64,000 nucleotides of DNA from Uloborus plumipes (lineage: Eukaryota > Arthropoda > Arachnida > Araneae > Uloboridae). The position numbers were made by a program, and so were the translations under genes. The stretch covers positions 82,004 to 146,003 of the forward strand of contig JAXGGA010001613.1 of assembly GCA_038373865.1 (NCBI GenBank), in the 5' to 3' direction. Shown piece by piece: positions 35,835-47,362 of this stretch (the stretch's first letter is position 1; each line of letters opens with the position of its first letter). The notes under the pieces are model-generated. The model ran no database searches, had not been told where the DNA came from, and worked only from the letters and a program-made list of their open reading frames with translations.

Positions 35835-36979
35835 TTAAGAAAAAGGGTTACGGATCGTTCTCCAAGGTTAAATTTAGGAGAATATTCTCAAGGTATCCTT
35901 TGTTTTAATCGAGAACGTTCTCGGCACACATTTCTGTCCATGACATTATCATGTTATGTCTACCTTCGTGTACACACGTTGAAATGTTTGTCTAAAGATT
36001 TTCTAAGGAATGGCAATTCGGTAACCGTTAGGCCAGTCCAAAACACAAACACAACTTAAACTTAAAAAAACATTCATATGTCATATATCTTGCAGTGTGA
36101 ATAAAATCTCCATCTTGCTTTAAAGTTATAACCCAGTCAGAAAAATACGCGGTGGCTATCAAAAAGATAGTTTTTAATGTTTGCACACAAATCTTTACGT
36201 TCTGCTTCCTCCTAAAAAATCCACGCCTGATTTTCCACATGAAGAAAATGCTGCCCAAACCATTGCTGATTAATGCTGCTCAAACTATTGCTGATTAATC
36301 GCATAAAGTTTGAAAGTGGTGTGAGTAACGTCTGTAGTTACTCGATCCAGATAAACCTTCTTTTTATTTGACTCCAAACTTTACTTCATTCACTATCGAA
36401 AATCTGACTTTTTTTCTGCGAATCTTGAACTACCACTTTGTGCTTCTTCTCTACTCTAGGTCTCCTTCATATCTTGAAAATTTGACAGTGGTTTTTAACT
36501 CCGTATAAAAATCAGACTTGGATTTAGGAGTGACTTAGCGTCTTGAACTTTAAGTGCAAAACACTTTATTAGCTGCTGCGCAACTAATGATTGACCTCAT
36601 TTTTCAGAGCTTGTAATTCAAAGTTTACCTCCACGATGGTTTTTCTCGCAGTGAGAAAGTTCTGAAACACGTCTAGATACTTCAGAGTCAATAGCAGCAT
36701 TTTTAAGACCAAATCTTGCCATTCAATTCTAGAATTTAGAATTGTTCTTTGCGTGCCAACTTTCGCAGATCCCATCACCAATATGAATTAAATTCACAAA
36801 TATTACTTCTAGATGCCTTTTAATTTAGATAATAAATAACATATAAAATCGACAAAAATCCTTTTTAAACTTAATTTTCAGTTGGTGCTGAAAGCCTTGA
36901 ATCGTTGTCGTTGTCAATTACTATTTTCTTATCAAACTGATCATTTACGGGAGTTGGCAGATTTCGTTTCGAAATTAAA

Positions 36980-37119
36980 GGGCCTGGCTCCACATCAGCA
37001 GAAAACCGACTGAGACCAAAAATCCGTGTACTTAGAATTTAAAGGAAATGGAAAGTACACGGATTTTCGGTTTCTGCCTTCGGTTTCGGTCGGTTTTCTG
37101 CTCATGTGGAGCCCGTCCC
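36980..37119. mobile_element. 140-bp near-palindromic MITE
   Basis: The left half begins GGGCCTGGCTCCACAT and runs on through GCAGAAAACCGAC and AAATCCGTGTAC. The right half is its reverse complement, starting from the other end as GGGACGGGCTCCACAT. The two halves pair almost along the full length. No clear target duplication is seen. Confidence 0.75.
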
Positions 37120-37338
37120 GAAGTACTGGTTTAAAAATCCATGCACTCTATTACACTGACAAATAGCTAATTTTTTCAAAGGAGCCCAAAAATTTGAAAT
37201 GTGGTGTACATGTTTATGTATAGAAATACTGGGGAGGGAGAGTTTAGTCAGGTTTAACATGTATCTATCTCTTAAACTACGGAGCACAAGCAGTGCGCTT
37301 TAGCTTAACAGTAATTAAGATTATTTATTTCTGTACAG

Positions 37339-37494
37339 GCGTACTTGCTGAACATTCCGAGCTGGAACTGGAAGCGTGGCGATGACGTTATTTGCGTGTC
37401 GGAGCTGAAACTGGGCTTCATTGCCCAGAGCTGCCTGGCGCCGGGGTTCTCGACCATGATGGCCAACCTGTTCGCCATGCGCTCTTACAAAACG
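37339..37494 (+). CDS. slo: slo exon: RCK1 ([12 protein letters not shown] segment)
   Basis: This 156-bp exon (52 codons, phase 0 at both ends) follows CTGTACAG and precedes GTGAGA. It encodes [40 protein letters not shown] and [12 protein letters not shown]. This is a nearly invariant core of BK RCK1. The exon is strongly GC-rich relative to flanking sequence. Confidence 0.98.
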
Positions 37495-40400
37495 GTGAGA
37501 ATTCCACTCCACGTTCTCTTGCCCATTCACGATCACGCATTTATGTTCACTCCTTAATCAGTTTCTTCCTATTAGCCCCCTTTGAACTTTAAGGGAGCTT
37601 CCCAGTGTAAATGGTAAAAGCATATTGCATGATATTAGACATGTGCCATTGGAACTCGTGATGTGTTTTGTAGCTACTAAAATTTATGCTTCAATGTTTC
37701 TATAAAGTATCTGAATTTGAGAGTGAATGACTATGTCTATTATGCAACACATTGTTATGCTCCAGCATACGGCAAATTACGACGTCTATGAAATAAGGAA
37801 GAGATGACGTCTATGGGTAGCAGAGGAATCCATCGTATGAAATTGAGTAAAAAAAATTCTCGATTTTGTCAGCTGCTCCTATGCGTCAGGTATTGCTTTC
37901 TTCTCCGGCACGTGACGAATTAGATATCATATTCGTTCATCGGACGTGATTTCGTCCGCGTAATTGGTAGAAAAAATGGAAAGATAAGTTCGCTTTTTCG
38001 AGAATCTGGCTCGATGAGTTTAGCAGTTTGTCGAAATCATGGTGTAAAATTACAAGAAAAAAAACTCTACAATGTGCGGGTGTGATATCAAGAACAAGAG
38101 TACATTTCATATTGGTTTCATATGCGCGAAAAGACTTTCTACGTGGCTAAATAATTTTCTCACAATCAATATTCCATAATGTTGCACAGATGGTAACCGG
38201 TGCAAAGCGTCAGGAGAAAACAATCCCCTCATAATGAAAAAGCCGATGATTGATTCTAAATGTCCCCCTTTTCCATGAAGAACAGGAAAATATTACTATG
38301 ATTACTTATTACAAAGTCTGAATCTTTACGAGAAAACAGACGCCCGGATTTTATTGAATGTGGGTAGTTTTACGTAGTGAGGTGCACATTTATTCATCTA
38401 TACATTGATATCAGCAGTATCACCATCGAATTTGCCATTCTGTCTCATCCTTGCACGTACGCATGTTTAAACACATTTTTAACGTGAAATAAAAATATCT
38501 AACAGATAACAACTTGCCTTACAATCACGTTGAGGCCGCGCATATGCAGTTGAGTACGCCACTGGACTACTGCGTCATCTTATGGAACCTCATTACACTC
38601 ATCAGTGCTTGCACTAGTAGGGGACTAATATTTCGTCCGTTGAGCTCCAACTGCCACAGAATGCAATGCACCAACTGTTTGAGGAGACATGAAAATGTGT
38701 TTCAGTAGGCTCTTTCTAGACATATTTACAAATTTATTCACCAATGCAAGAGGATCACAACTCAAAGCAGACCAATTTTTCAGGAGTAGCATTGACAATT
38801 TTAAGTGTAATTTTTATTTTAATTTACATCTCTGTAAGATTAAAAGGCATTTTATTTTAACAATCCATGGTTTATTTTGAGAAAATGTAACATTTTAAAT
38901 ATATTCATATAATGGCATTTGTGGAATTATGTTGTATTTCACATCTACTTACTATTGAAAATACCTTTAGTAAATTGAAAAGTAAAACATTTATATGCCC
39001 TTAGCACAGCGAACAGGATACGGCTAAATACCGTAAAATGGGGTGTATAGGTACAGCGGGGTCAATTGGAACAAAACTTCCAGAGCGTACAAAGAAATTC
39101 TTCATAAATATACTATTGGGTATTTTTCGCCATTAATTTTTTTTTAGAAAGGTAAGATCATTGGAAGTAGGAAAAAATTACTTTTGTCAATCTGGCAACG
39201 TTACTGGCTTATAAGGAGGGCTGAACGTGGAATGCTAGAAAACATCACGTTTTCATAGACTGCAAAACTTCATATGTAAATACAAACCTTCTTATAATTA
39301 AAACCTAAGAGTGGTATGTTTCAATTATGCATGTATTTGAACAACTGAATACAACATTAGAATTTACATTTTTTAAAAATTGTGTCATAAAATTGAAGAA
39401 TTCTGAAAAATGATATAGGAAAAAAAATTACGGGGTGTATCGGAACACTTGGTTCTGTTGTTCCAAGTTAAACTTATTTAAAGGAAACTGTTTGACAAAT
39501 CAAGATTCTAACCCCAATTTCTCTAGTCAAGACAAGAACAAGGATTTATTACTGTTTATCTCTTCTCGTGAGCAACTAGATCTTAGAATGACAGAAAGTT
39601 GCAGATTTAAAACGATTTTTGCTCCAGGAGACTTCTTTTACCTAAAATGCATGAGGGAAAGTCATACTGACTTTATGTAGCAAAAGTCCAGCACACAGAC
39701 AGTGATGAATAAGTGGGAAAATCTTACAGGACAATCCCCAAAACCCAGAGATTTAAAGAAACTAAAGAAGAGGCAGCGTTCATCCCAGAAGATGTTATGA
39801 AAAAACTTAAGTGAAGCCACAACTGCTAGTTTTAAGGTCAAGTACATATTTGTGGACGATATGAGTGACTTCAATTTATGTTACAGCTTTGTATTTTAAT
39901 TCAAAAGTATTTCTTAAAATTAATTTTATTTTTTCATAAGTTCAAAATTATTTTTAATTCTGACAAATTATAAACGTTTACTGGTACAAAAAATAAACTT
40001 TTGTTTGACAGTAACTATCTGTTTTTATTCTCCCCCATCAATATTACTCATGTTTATGAGACCTATTACAGATTAAATTGAAAAAAAATAAAAATTTTAC
40101 CATGTGTTCCGATTGACCCCTATCAGCGGGGTGATTCGAGACACCCCTAAATTCCTTTTTATATTAATAATAACTGTTCGAAATGTGTTGTTTTTGCTCG
40201 GAATATCAAAAGCAATTCAATAACCGAAGTTTTTACCCAAAAAATCAAATTTAAAAAAAAATCTTTTAATTACTTTTTTTACAATTAAAGCTAAAAAGTG
40301 TTCCGATTCACCCCATTTTACAGTATTACTTTATTTTGAATCTACTGCCTATCGGCCTCGGAGGCTGTACCTGGACCCCTAAGCAATACAGGTCTACAGC

Positions 40401-40770
40401 ATATAGGTGCCTGGGAAAGGGAATGTTACAGCAATGTTAACAGCAGGGTCATGGTTTTGAGTGTTCTTTCAGAAAAGGTTGTCTAGATGAGCAACAATTG
40501 ATAATTTCAACATGCAGATTGCAATGTAAATATGAAACGCATATGAATCAAGATAATGCATAATTCTGAACTTTGGAGTAATCATTAGAATCCAAAGATC
40601 ACCAGAACATCTAATGCTGTTATTATAGCATAAATTTAAACCAAACGACTGATGGGGAATCCACCACTGACCACTAGTTTGAAGCATTCATATTTCCATT
40701 TTTGCTTTTCCTAAATCATGTTCCCATTACATTGGTGCCGGGCTGTGATCTGTCTTTCTATATTTTTCAG
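37495..40770. other. slo intron with a TA-flanked transposon
   Basis: Intron of about 3.3 kb. A 1.29-kb TA-flanked element occupies 39031-40323. A modestly GC-richer stretch at about 38520-38720 contains an open frame without recognisable domain. No alternative copy of the neighbouring exons was found. Confidence 0.75.
39031..40323. mobile_element. TA-flanked element, CnGTAAAATGGGGTG ends
   Basis: The left end CCGTAAAATGGGGTGTATAG matches the right end, reverse-complemented CTGTAAAATGGGGTGAATCG. TA lies outside both (39029-39030 and 40324-40325). Near the ends, GGGGTGTATCGGAACAC-like motifs recur (about 39055, 39432, 40107 and 40129, and in the right TIR), consistent with multiple transposase sites. 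Interior ORFs show no transposase motifs that I recognise, so it is probably non-autonomous or badly decayed. Confidence 0.75.
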
Positions 40771-40883
40771 TCTCCTGACATGCCCGAGTGGCAGAACGAC
40801 TACCTGTGCGGCACCGGGATGGAGATGTACACCGAGCATCTGTCGTCCTCCTTCGGGGGGATGACCTTCCCACAGGCGGCAGA
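40771..40883 (+). CDS. slo: slo exon: RCK1 ([16 protein letters not shown] segment)
   Basis: This 113-bp exon (phase 0 in, phase 2 out) follows ATTTTTCAG and precedes GTGAGT. It encodes [20 protein letters not shown] and [17 protein letters not shown] plus the first two bases of a Glu codon. Drosophila Slo uses alternative exons at this position. Only one version was recognised here. Confidence 0.97.
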
Positions 40884-42943
40884 GTGAGTATACACACACC
40901 TTAATTTTTCATATTTTTTACCACATTAATTTTCATTTACAGAGGCTATGTAGTGGAAGTTTTAAGAAAAAGGATTATTGTTTTTTATTTTATTTACTTA
41001 GTTTTATTCCATCCCCCTCCCTTTTTTCTCTCTTTTTTTTTTTTTTGCCCGAACTCTTAATTAGTTCTCAAAGCTGTATCTCACAACACCTGGCAACTTT
41101 GTTGCTTGGTGTTTGCATTTGGTGAACTATTACCATGAGAAATTACTTTTCAACTCACTAATTCTCACCTACTTCGTCTTCTTCCTCCTATCCCCTATTT
41201 CTACGAAGTAGGTGATGTCCTTCCTTTTATAGGTTCTAAAGTAGAGTACTACAAGAAGGAGACTGTCCCAGAACCTGTTTATTGTCCAGATAATCCAGGA
41301 TATCGCACGCCTAGAAGAATACTGTCACAACTCAAAAAGTCGAAACTCTGAATGTTCAGAGATGTACCCAGAGCCATGATTTAAAAGTCAAAAAGAAACG
41401 TTTATTTTAAAAGCATTATGAAAGCAAATGAGCCGAAATGATCTAACCTAATGTATGATAGACTGCACCATTACTAATTGCTTTAATATATCAATTTCTT
41501 TTCATTGTCTTAAATTTTTCTGTTTTTGAGTTGTGACAGTATTCTTCTAGGCGTGCGATATGTTCTGGGGATGCCTGCATGTCAGAGTAATCATCTGATA
41601 GAAACCTTGATTTCAAAAACTTAACATTTTTTAAAAAAGATTTTGGAGACTATTGTCTTTATGCTATAACTATTTTATTTTGAAAAAGTTATTTGAGGAC
41701 GTTTTGCTTGCTGCATTTATTCGCGCACTGTACTGTACAGTAGGAGCATAGGAAAAATCATCCTTTGTAAATGTTTTAACCATATCAAAAGTGTTTTTTT
41801 TTTTTCATACGTTAATTTTTCTTTCGTTCTTTTTTTCTTTCTTTTTACTAAGACAATATTGCACAATTTGACAACAGTTTGTAAATAACTGGCCGAATTC
41901 GGCGACAAAAAGTGAGGCTTCAAAAACGGAACCAGATATGCGGTATTTGCGAGAATTGTCGTCATCACCATTGACTCCGTGCTACTAGTAAATCATTTTC
42001 GATATTTCTGTCACCAATCTTTGTAAAAGGGCTCTTGCATTGTTTCGTAACAAACTTAAACTTGTTGCTTTACAATTTACTCCTTTACAATTGGTAAATA
42101 ATTACAGCACTTCCTGCGCAGGAAGTAACTGCAGCAACAATGGTGTTCATTACAGAAACACCGGTACTCTGTAATAATCTACGCAAATATATTTGACAGC
42201 TTTAGTTCAAATTTCATAACTGAAAATCATCAAACTATTACTTAGGGATGTACTTCTATCAATCAGACCGTGTTCGAAGAAAATTATATGGATTTAAGAA
42301 CTAAATTACTGATACTACAATGAAATGCATTTGGTTAGTCACCTAATATACAGAATCCGTTACTAAAATATGAAACAAATGTCATAAAATATGTCCTGTG
42401 CTAAATTTCGTGATACAATAATACTCTAAACAAATTTCTTCTGAAAATAAATTCTTAGTATGTACAAATATTGAACCCGCTAGCTAAACACAAAATCGGG
42501 ACCACTGTGACAAAAAGTGCAAAGGAGATCACGATTTTTTGTGACTACTTCCAGAGCAATACATAATTTCGACTTTATAGGGTATGAATATTAATATAAA
42601 ATCATTACTTTTTCTTCAGCTGTACACATTAACTACCCAGTGTTGCTACATGTTACCGTGAAAATTGCATCAACATATTTTACAGTTACTAAACATCCCC
42701 TTTACAATGGGTGCACGATTTTCTTTGAAAACTTCTGCCTAAATGTATTGGATTCATACTGCGTAGTGTTAAGTAATAATTTTTCCTCAGACTAATATCT
42801 AATATCTCTTTCTCTGTGTTCCTCACACTTTTCATTAAAGAATGGAGATATGCTTCCACTTTGGGATTGAAAACTTTGGCTGCCTTAACTATATGCAAAC
42901 GAATCGATAATCCTTTTATTTTTAATGACTTTTTTTTTGTCAG
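40884..42943. other. slo intron with an inverted-repeat MITE
   Basis: Intron of about 2.1 kb containing an element at 41300-41561 with perfect 39-bp arms. Otherwise AT-rich and apparently without exons. Confidence 0.8.
41300..41561. mobile_element. MITE with perfect 39-bp inverted arms
   Basis: ATATCGCACGCCTAGAAGAA at 41300 and its continuation to 41338 are exactly complementary to 41523-41561. Outside the arms, CCCAGAAC on the left and GTTCTGGG on the right also pair. The left flank carries about 28 extra bases between that outer pair and the perfect arm. No coding capacity. Confidence 0.75.
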
Positions 42944-43102
42944 GCTCTGCTTCGTCAAACTGAAACTCCTGTTATTGGCGATTGAGATTCCTAACGACGA
43001 CAGCTCTGACACAAAGATTACCATCAATCCCAAAAAGAAGGTAAAGATCGGGCCGAACACTCAGGGATTCTTTATGGCGCAATCGGCAGACGAAGTTAAA
43101 AG
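42944..43102 (+). CDS. slo: slo exon: C-terminal part of RCK1
   Basis: This 159-bp exon (phase 2 in, phase 2 out) follows TTTTTGTCAG and precedes GTATTC. It encodes LCFVKLKLLLLAIEIPNDDS, SDTKITINPKKKVKIGPNTQ and GFFMAQSADEVK. The LCFxKLKLLLLAIE motif is diagnostic for Slo RCK1. Much of the DDSSDTK loop is variable among species. Confidence 0.98.
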
Positions 43103-44084
43103 GTATTCTTCCCTCTTATTTCTCAAAAACTTTTCAGAAAACTACTTAACGTAACAATACGTAGCATCATGTTTCAGGCTAACTTTTCGCCTGAAATACC
43201 TCAAGCTTTTACAGAGCACAAATGAATTCGAAAAGGTCTGTACAGAACAATGATCTTAGTCCCCATTAGATAGGAGATCAATCTCAGATGTAATGTTATA
43301 TTGCCTCTGATTGGCCTGTTTTCGTGAAGCTTAAGGGCATGATCTGTAAAAGGATTCAGATTGGGGTTACCCTCCCCTTCTCCCCATGAAGATTAAGATT
43401 GTGGTCCATATAATACATATTTGTCCTTAAATTTTATTTGTGCTCCGAAGAATCCGGAGATATGTCAGGAGAAACGTCTGTCAAAACACTCTGTCAGAAA
43501 GTTAGACCACGGCAGACAAACCTGTAAAACAGTTATATTTCTGCAGCCAGCAGTCGAAACTTCAGCTTTTATATTTATAATAATACATTTTTTTGTATTC
43601 AAGAAAGAAATTTAAAATTTTCTTAATATGTTGAATAATAGTCAACTTCTATATGTGATACTGTGAAAGTTTATAAAACTTTCTTGTATAAAAAATAAAG
43701 GTTATTTTATTTTTTGAACGCTTACTAGTTAAAAATTGATTTCATTTTTGCTTAGAAATACGTAGAAAAAAAATGGTTGCACATACGCGCACTAGAAGTG
43801 GTACTTCTTAAATCCATAATTTTTTCTTAAAGCTTGCATCGTTTTGATGTCAGTTTGATTAGGTGGGAGAAGTTTATTTTAATTTTTTTTCCAAGAAAAC
43901 GAATAACAGTAATTATTAAGTTAATCGTTTAATTTCGGCAACCTTGTATACATTTTAGTCTGTCTAGAGTTCAGAATTCAATGCATAATTTAGGCTTGTA
44001 AGTGTGGAGTTCTTGGGCATCATCGTACTGTCATGTGTTTTTCGGACGACAATTTGACTCAGTTTTGTTTGCTGCTTTTTGCAG
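43103..44084. other. slo intron, nothing recognised
   Basis: Intron of 982 bases, AT-rich. I see no repeats, exons or RNA genes in it. Confidence 0.8.
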
Positions 44085-44161
44085 GGCGTGGCATTATTGT
44101 AAGCACTGCCACGAAGACGTAAAGGATGAGAAGCTCATCAAGAAGTGCAAGTGCAAGAATC
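44085..44161 (+). CDS. slo: slo exon: end of RCK1, CKC motif
   Basis: This 77-bp exon (phase 2 in, phase 1 out) follows TTTTTGCAG and precedes GTGAGT. It encodes AWHYCKHCHEDVKDEKLIKK and CKCKN, the Cys-rich end of RCK1 where vertebrate BK carries its STREX splice site. The last base C begins the codon finished by whichever exon follows. All downstream mini-exons start with two completing bases. Confidence 0.97.
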
Positions 44162-45656
44162 GTGAGTAGATCCTTCCTTTCTTCGTTACTTCTCATGTCC
44201 GCAATAAGTGGTCTGAAGTTGAATGTTTGACCAAGGCGAGAGACATAAGTAAGGGAAATTATGCGGTTGCATGGATTCTGTGACCTCTGCAGCAAATCTT
44301 GATCTTTCGAAACTGGATTTTGGAGTTATTTCAACATTATTCGACTGCTATAAATAGTTACTAATTTCGAAACTGAATTAAATTTCACTCGGCTTTGAGG
44401 CACAAACTAGATACAACGAAGTTCAGATGAAAATAAAACAAAACTGTACTTTTGCATGTATCTTTGCTGTCAAGTTTATATTTGACCAGAGATGCATCTC
44501 GGGTTCTTTGGAAGTCAACACCTTCTAGAACCTTCGATTATTTTGACATATTACAAATTCGAATGTGGTTAGGTTTTCTAATCTAAGGTTAACTGTGACC
44601 ACGACCTCAGGAAAAAAATTTCGACTCATCATAACCAACCGAAGCCAACTTTCTTTCCAAAATAAAATTCTAGATGAGCTAGTTCGTTCGGCTATAAATA
44701 CATATCGAGTAATTCTCAAACGAAACTGAACACAAGCAGGAAAGAAAATAGAAAACAGATTATTTTTCTAACTTTAAATCATCAAAAACAGTAATGATAA
44801 CGAAAGCCAAAGTACGTAGTGCGAATGGTCAATATAAAACCTACAAAAGTCTAGTTATGCAATAATATTTTACAGAATTCATCCCCGACTCTCAGAAATC
44901 TAATTAAAAGCCCATATTTGACTAGAATGAAACTCATTTTGTGATTTTATGATACAAAATCGAACTTGAGGGATGTTTGCGACCACTTTTTTTCTTATCC
45001 AGATGAGCTAATCCATAGCCTCCTTTCATGCCTAAAATAGTGCTAATAATGTGAGTTTAGTTGTAGAAATCCTGTTCCGCTCTCGCCTCGCTGCTCCTTA
45101 TGCCCAAAAGTTCAAACTTGCTTACAGCAACTTCATAATTGTCAATTGAACTCATTTTCTAATGCAAATATCGGTTCACTCATTATCCAGTAATGTGCAT
45201 GAAAATGTAAATGCTCCGTGCCAAAATCTAGTCAATAATGAGAACAGAATGAGATGATGAACCCCAAGATTCTCCGCTGCCAATGAACATTCTGTCTTAA
45301 GTGATTCAAAAAGACTCGTTCGCTTTTGAAGTTAACAGGAGGGAAAGGGTAATACTTTATGAAAGAAAACGTTTGCCTGGTCCTACATGGGCTCTGAAAC
45401 TGAAATGCTTTATCGTTAAAGTGAGTTTGTGTAACAAGGGTAAGGAACTGCGTGATTCACAGATGTTCGAGCTGTGGTGGGCAATGGTCCACAGAAACTC
45501 CATGCATCTCATTGATTTTCCCTTACTGTCTGTCGCAAATGTATGAGTGCTTGCTGAAGGCACCTCGCCTCTTTTCTGTTTCCATAGTTTTTGAATATGT
45601 TTATCTAATAAAATGCCACCTTTCTCATTTCTCATTCATGTTCTGCCCACATGCAG
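44162..45656. other. slo intron, nothing recognised
   Basis: Intron of about 1.5 kb before the 21-bp micro-exon. AT-rich, no repeats of note and no exon-like segments seen. Confidence 0.75.
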
Positions 45657-45677
45657 CCAAAGATTCCAAACAGAAAG
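45657..45677 (+). CDS. slo: Candidate 21-bp slo micro-exon (PKDSKQK)
   Basis: This 21-bp segment lies between a strong acceptor (a long pyrimidine-rich tract ending CCCACATGCAG) and a near-consensus donor (AAAG/GTAAAT). It is phase 1 on both sides. Spliced after CKCKN it adds PKDSKQK in frame. It can then join the 51-, 66- or 72-bp exon without shifting frame. The charged, Ser-containing peptide would lie at the RCK1-RCK2 linker start, the site of regulated inserts in other BK channels. The call rests on splice sites, phase and position, as the peptide is too short for homology. Confidence 0.6.
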
Positions 45678-47284
45678 GTAAATCGTGTTTTGTGTCTATA
45701 TTCGTGGCTTCGGTTCCCCACCATTTTTCCTTTCTTTCGCCGGATGCCTTTTGTTCTCGACCCCCTTTTTAGCTTTAGCTGAGTGCTGTAGGAGCTGAAT
45801 CGAGTACCGAAAAGATTGGAGTCGCTTTTGTTTTTCCTTAGAGCTGCCCCCTAATGCCACCTTCGAAGCTTCGTTCTCTTAGAGAGACCACTTGTTGTGC
45901 GTAGCATCTACCTTTTAACTTGCTTTTTTCTTACTTCTCTCTTCCTAGCAGGTGACGGACACGTACCCTCTCGTCCGTGCTGACGGCTATCAGTCAGTCA
46001 CAGGACCTGTGATAGAAATGGATAAGAGCGAATTCCCATCCACAGAAAATTTGATTTGCCCTGTTTCAAAGGAAATCTTACTATATTAGCTTAAACCTTA
46101 AATGTAAAGAGGAATGGAACAGACAAAGTGCTTTAAATCCAATAGTCTAGGCATTCGAAAATCCTGTCACAAATTCTGATCAGCATCCTTAATGAAACAA
46201 TTTGTCCACGTATTGAGACGACTGACCGCCTTCGGCACGATCGGGACTTGAAGACGCGTATCATTTTCCTTACTTGAATTCCCCGAAGATTTCCCGCCAG
46301 TAACATGTGTGCGTGTGTGTGTGTGTTCTTAGTGCCATCATCTCATTGTATCATGATTAATTTTTGTGCTGAGGGTTGGCGAGGTTTTATCACTGCCGAC
46401 GGATCTCAACAAAACCTTCGATTGCTGAATTCTCAAATGTTCGAGGGCTCTTCCACATATATTTTGACTTCCTTTTTGAGCATTTTGAAAAATCTTGTTC
46501 ATATGACTTAAGACGATACGTCCTTTGCTAACATGACTCCATACGTATTATTAAAAACATGCATCTGCAGCACTGCAAAGCAAACTCTTAGAGCTATGCG
46601 GAAATTCATTTCAAAAAAATTGCAATACGCTGAATGTGGAACTAATCATTTCTGAACTTCCGATTTTGCTGAAAAATTCACTACACGTTTTTGTACACGA
46701 AAAACTCTCTCAAGTAAATAAATTTTTCCAAAAAAAAAAAATATGCACTTTTGTCGAAAAATCGAAATTTTTCTTACATTCCGTGCTAGTATATCAAACT
46801 GAACTAATAACATTTAGATAACTTTTGAAATATTGCAAGTTAGTTCTTCATTAAAAAAAAAAAGAATGCTTTGAGAGATGTCATCAAAAAATTCTACAAG
46901 CATTTAAAATCTACATTCAGTACATTCAGTTTCATCTAAGACAGACCTATCATTGAATAACACCGGATGTTATGTTAGATTTTAGATATTTCTTTTACCT
47001 TACAGTATCACATAAAAATGCTACGCAATTCTCACCTGCTTTTTTTCTTAGTAAACCTCAATTAAAACAAAGAATGCTCTGAAGACCTTATACCTAATAG
47101 GTCTATTGCAGTTTGTGACTTTATCTTCTTACTATAAAAGATTAAACAATTGAGCAAGATGGGTTTTGTTAAGATCCTTTGGCTGTGTCTGCAAAATGGA
47201 ATCATTTATTGAACAAAAAATTGCAAAAATCTTTAGCTGTGTTTCTTCAAAGTATGCTAATTGTAGTCCTTTTTCTGGCTACAG
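45678..47284. other. slo intron with a GC-richer, exon-like patch
   Basis: Intron of about 1.6 kb. At about 45953-46030 a GC-richer patch follows an acceptor-like TTCCTAGCAG, but in the required phase it meets a stop after about ten codons. A GT repeat lies at about 46304-46325. Nothing else is recognised. Confidence 0.65.
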
Positions 47285-47335
47285 TGGCGCTGTTTAAGAA
47301 AGGTGTCAGAGCTGTTCAAGTTGTTGGGCGGGCAA
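47285..47335 (+). CDS. slo: slo exon: FKKGVRAVQVVGRA linker segment
   Basis: This 51-bp exon (phase 1 in, phase 1 out) follows TTTCTGGCTACAG and precedes GTACGT. Joined to the C of the previous exon it reads LALFKKGVRAVQVVGRA. A closely similar basic FxKGVRAVQ segment occurs in insect and nematode Slo right after the CKCKN motif, so this is a genuine exon. Because it is frame-neutral it can be skipped. Confidence 0.87.
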
Positions 47336-47348
47336 GTACGTTATCACT

Positions 47349-47362
47349 GTTTCTCTCTCTGT
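47349..47362 (+). promoter_or_regulatory. CU-repeat tract after the 51-bp exon
   Basis: GTTTCTCTCTCTGTTTT starts 13 bases after the 51-bp exon, close enough to influence recognition of its 5' splice site. It matches the CU-rich tracts near other slo exons in this window. The role is inferred. Confidence 0.3.

Larger units (their letters stand above)
35176..37338. other. slo intron with two MITEs
   Basis: Intron of about 2.2 kb. It holds a TTAA-flanked MITE at 35318-35834 and a ~140-bp inverted-repeat element at 36980-37119. Other ORFs show no recognisable content. Confidence 0.8.

Noticed and set aside
38514..38708. 64-aa frame with several Cys residues
   Set aside because: No recognisable domain and no splice sites in a compatible phase. 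Probably part of a decayed repeat.
42689..43060. 123-aa minus-strand open frame
   Set aside because: It is the antisense of the RCK1 exon at 42944-43102, so its openness is a shadow of real coding sequence.
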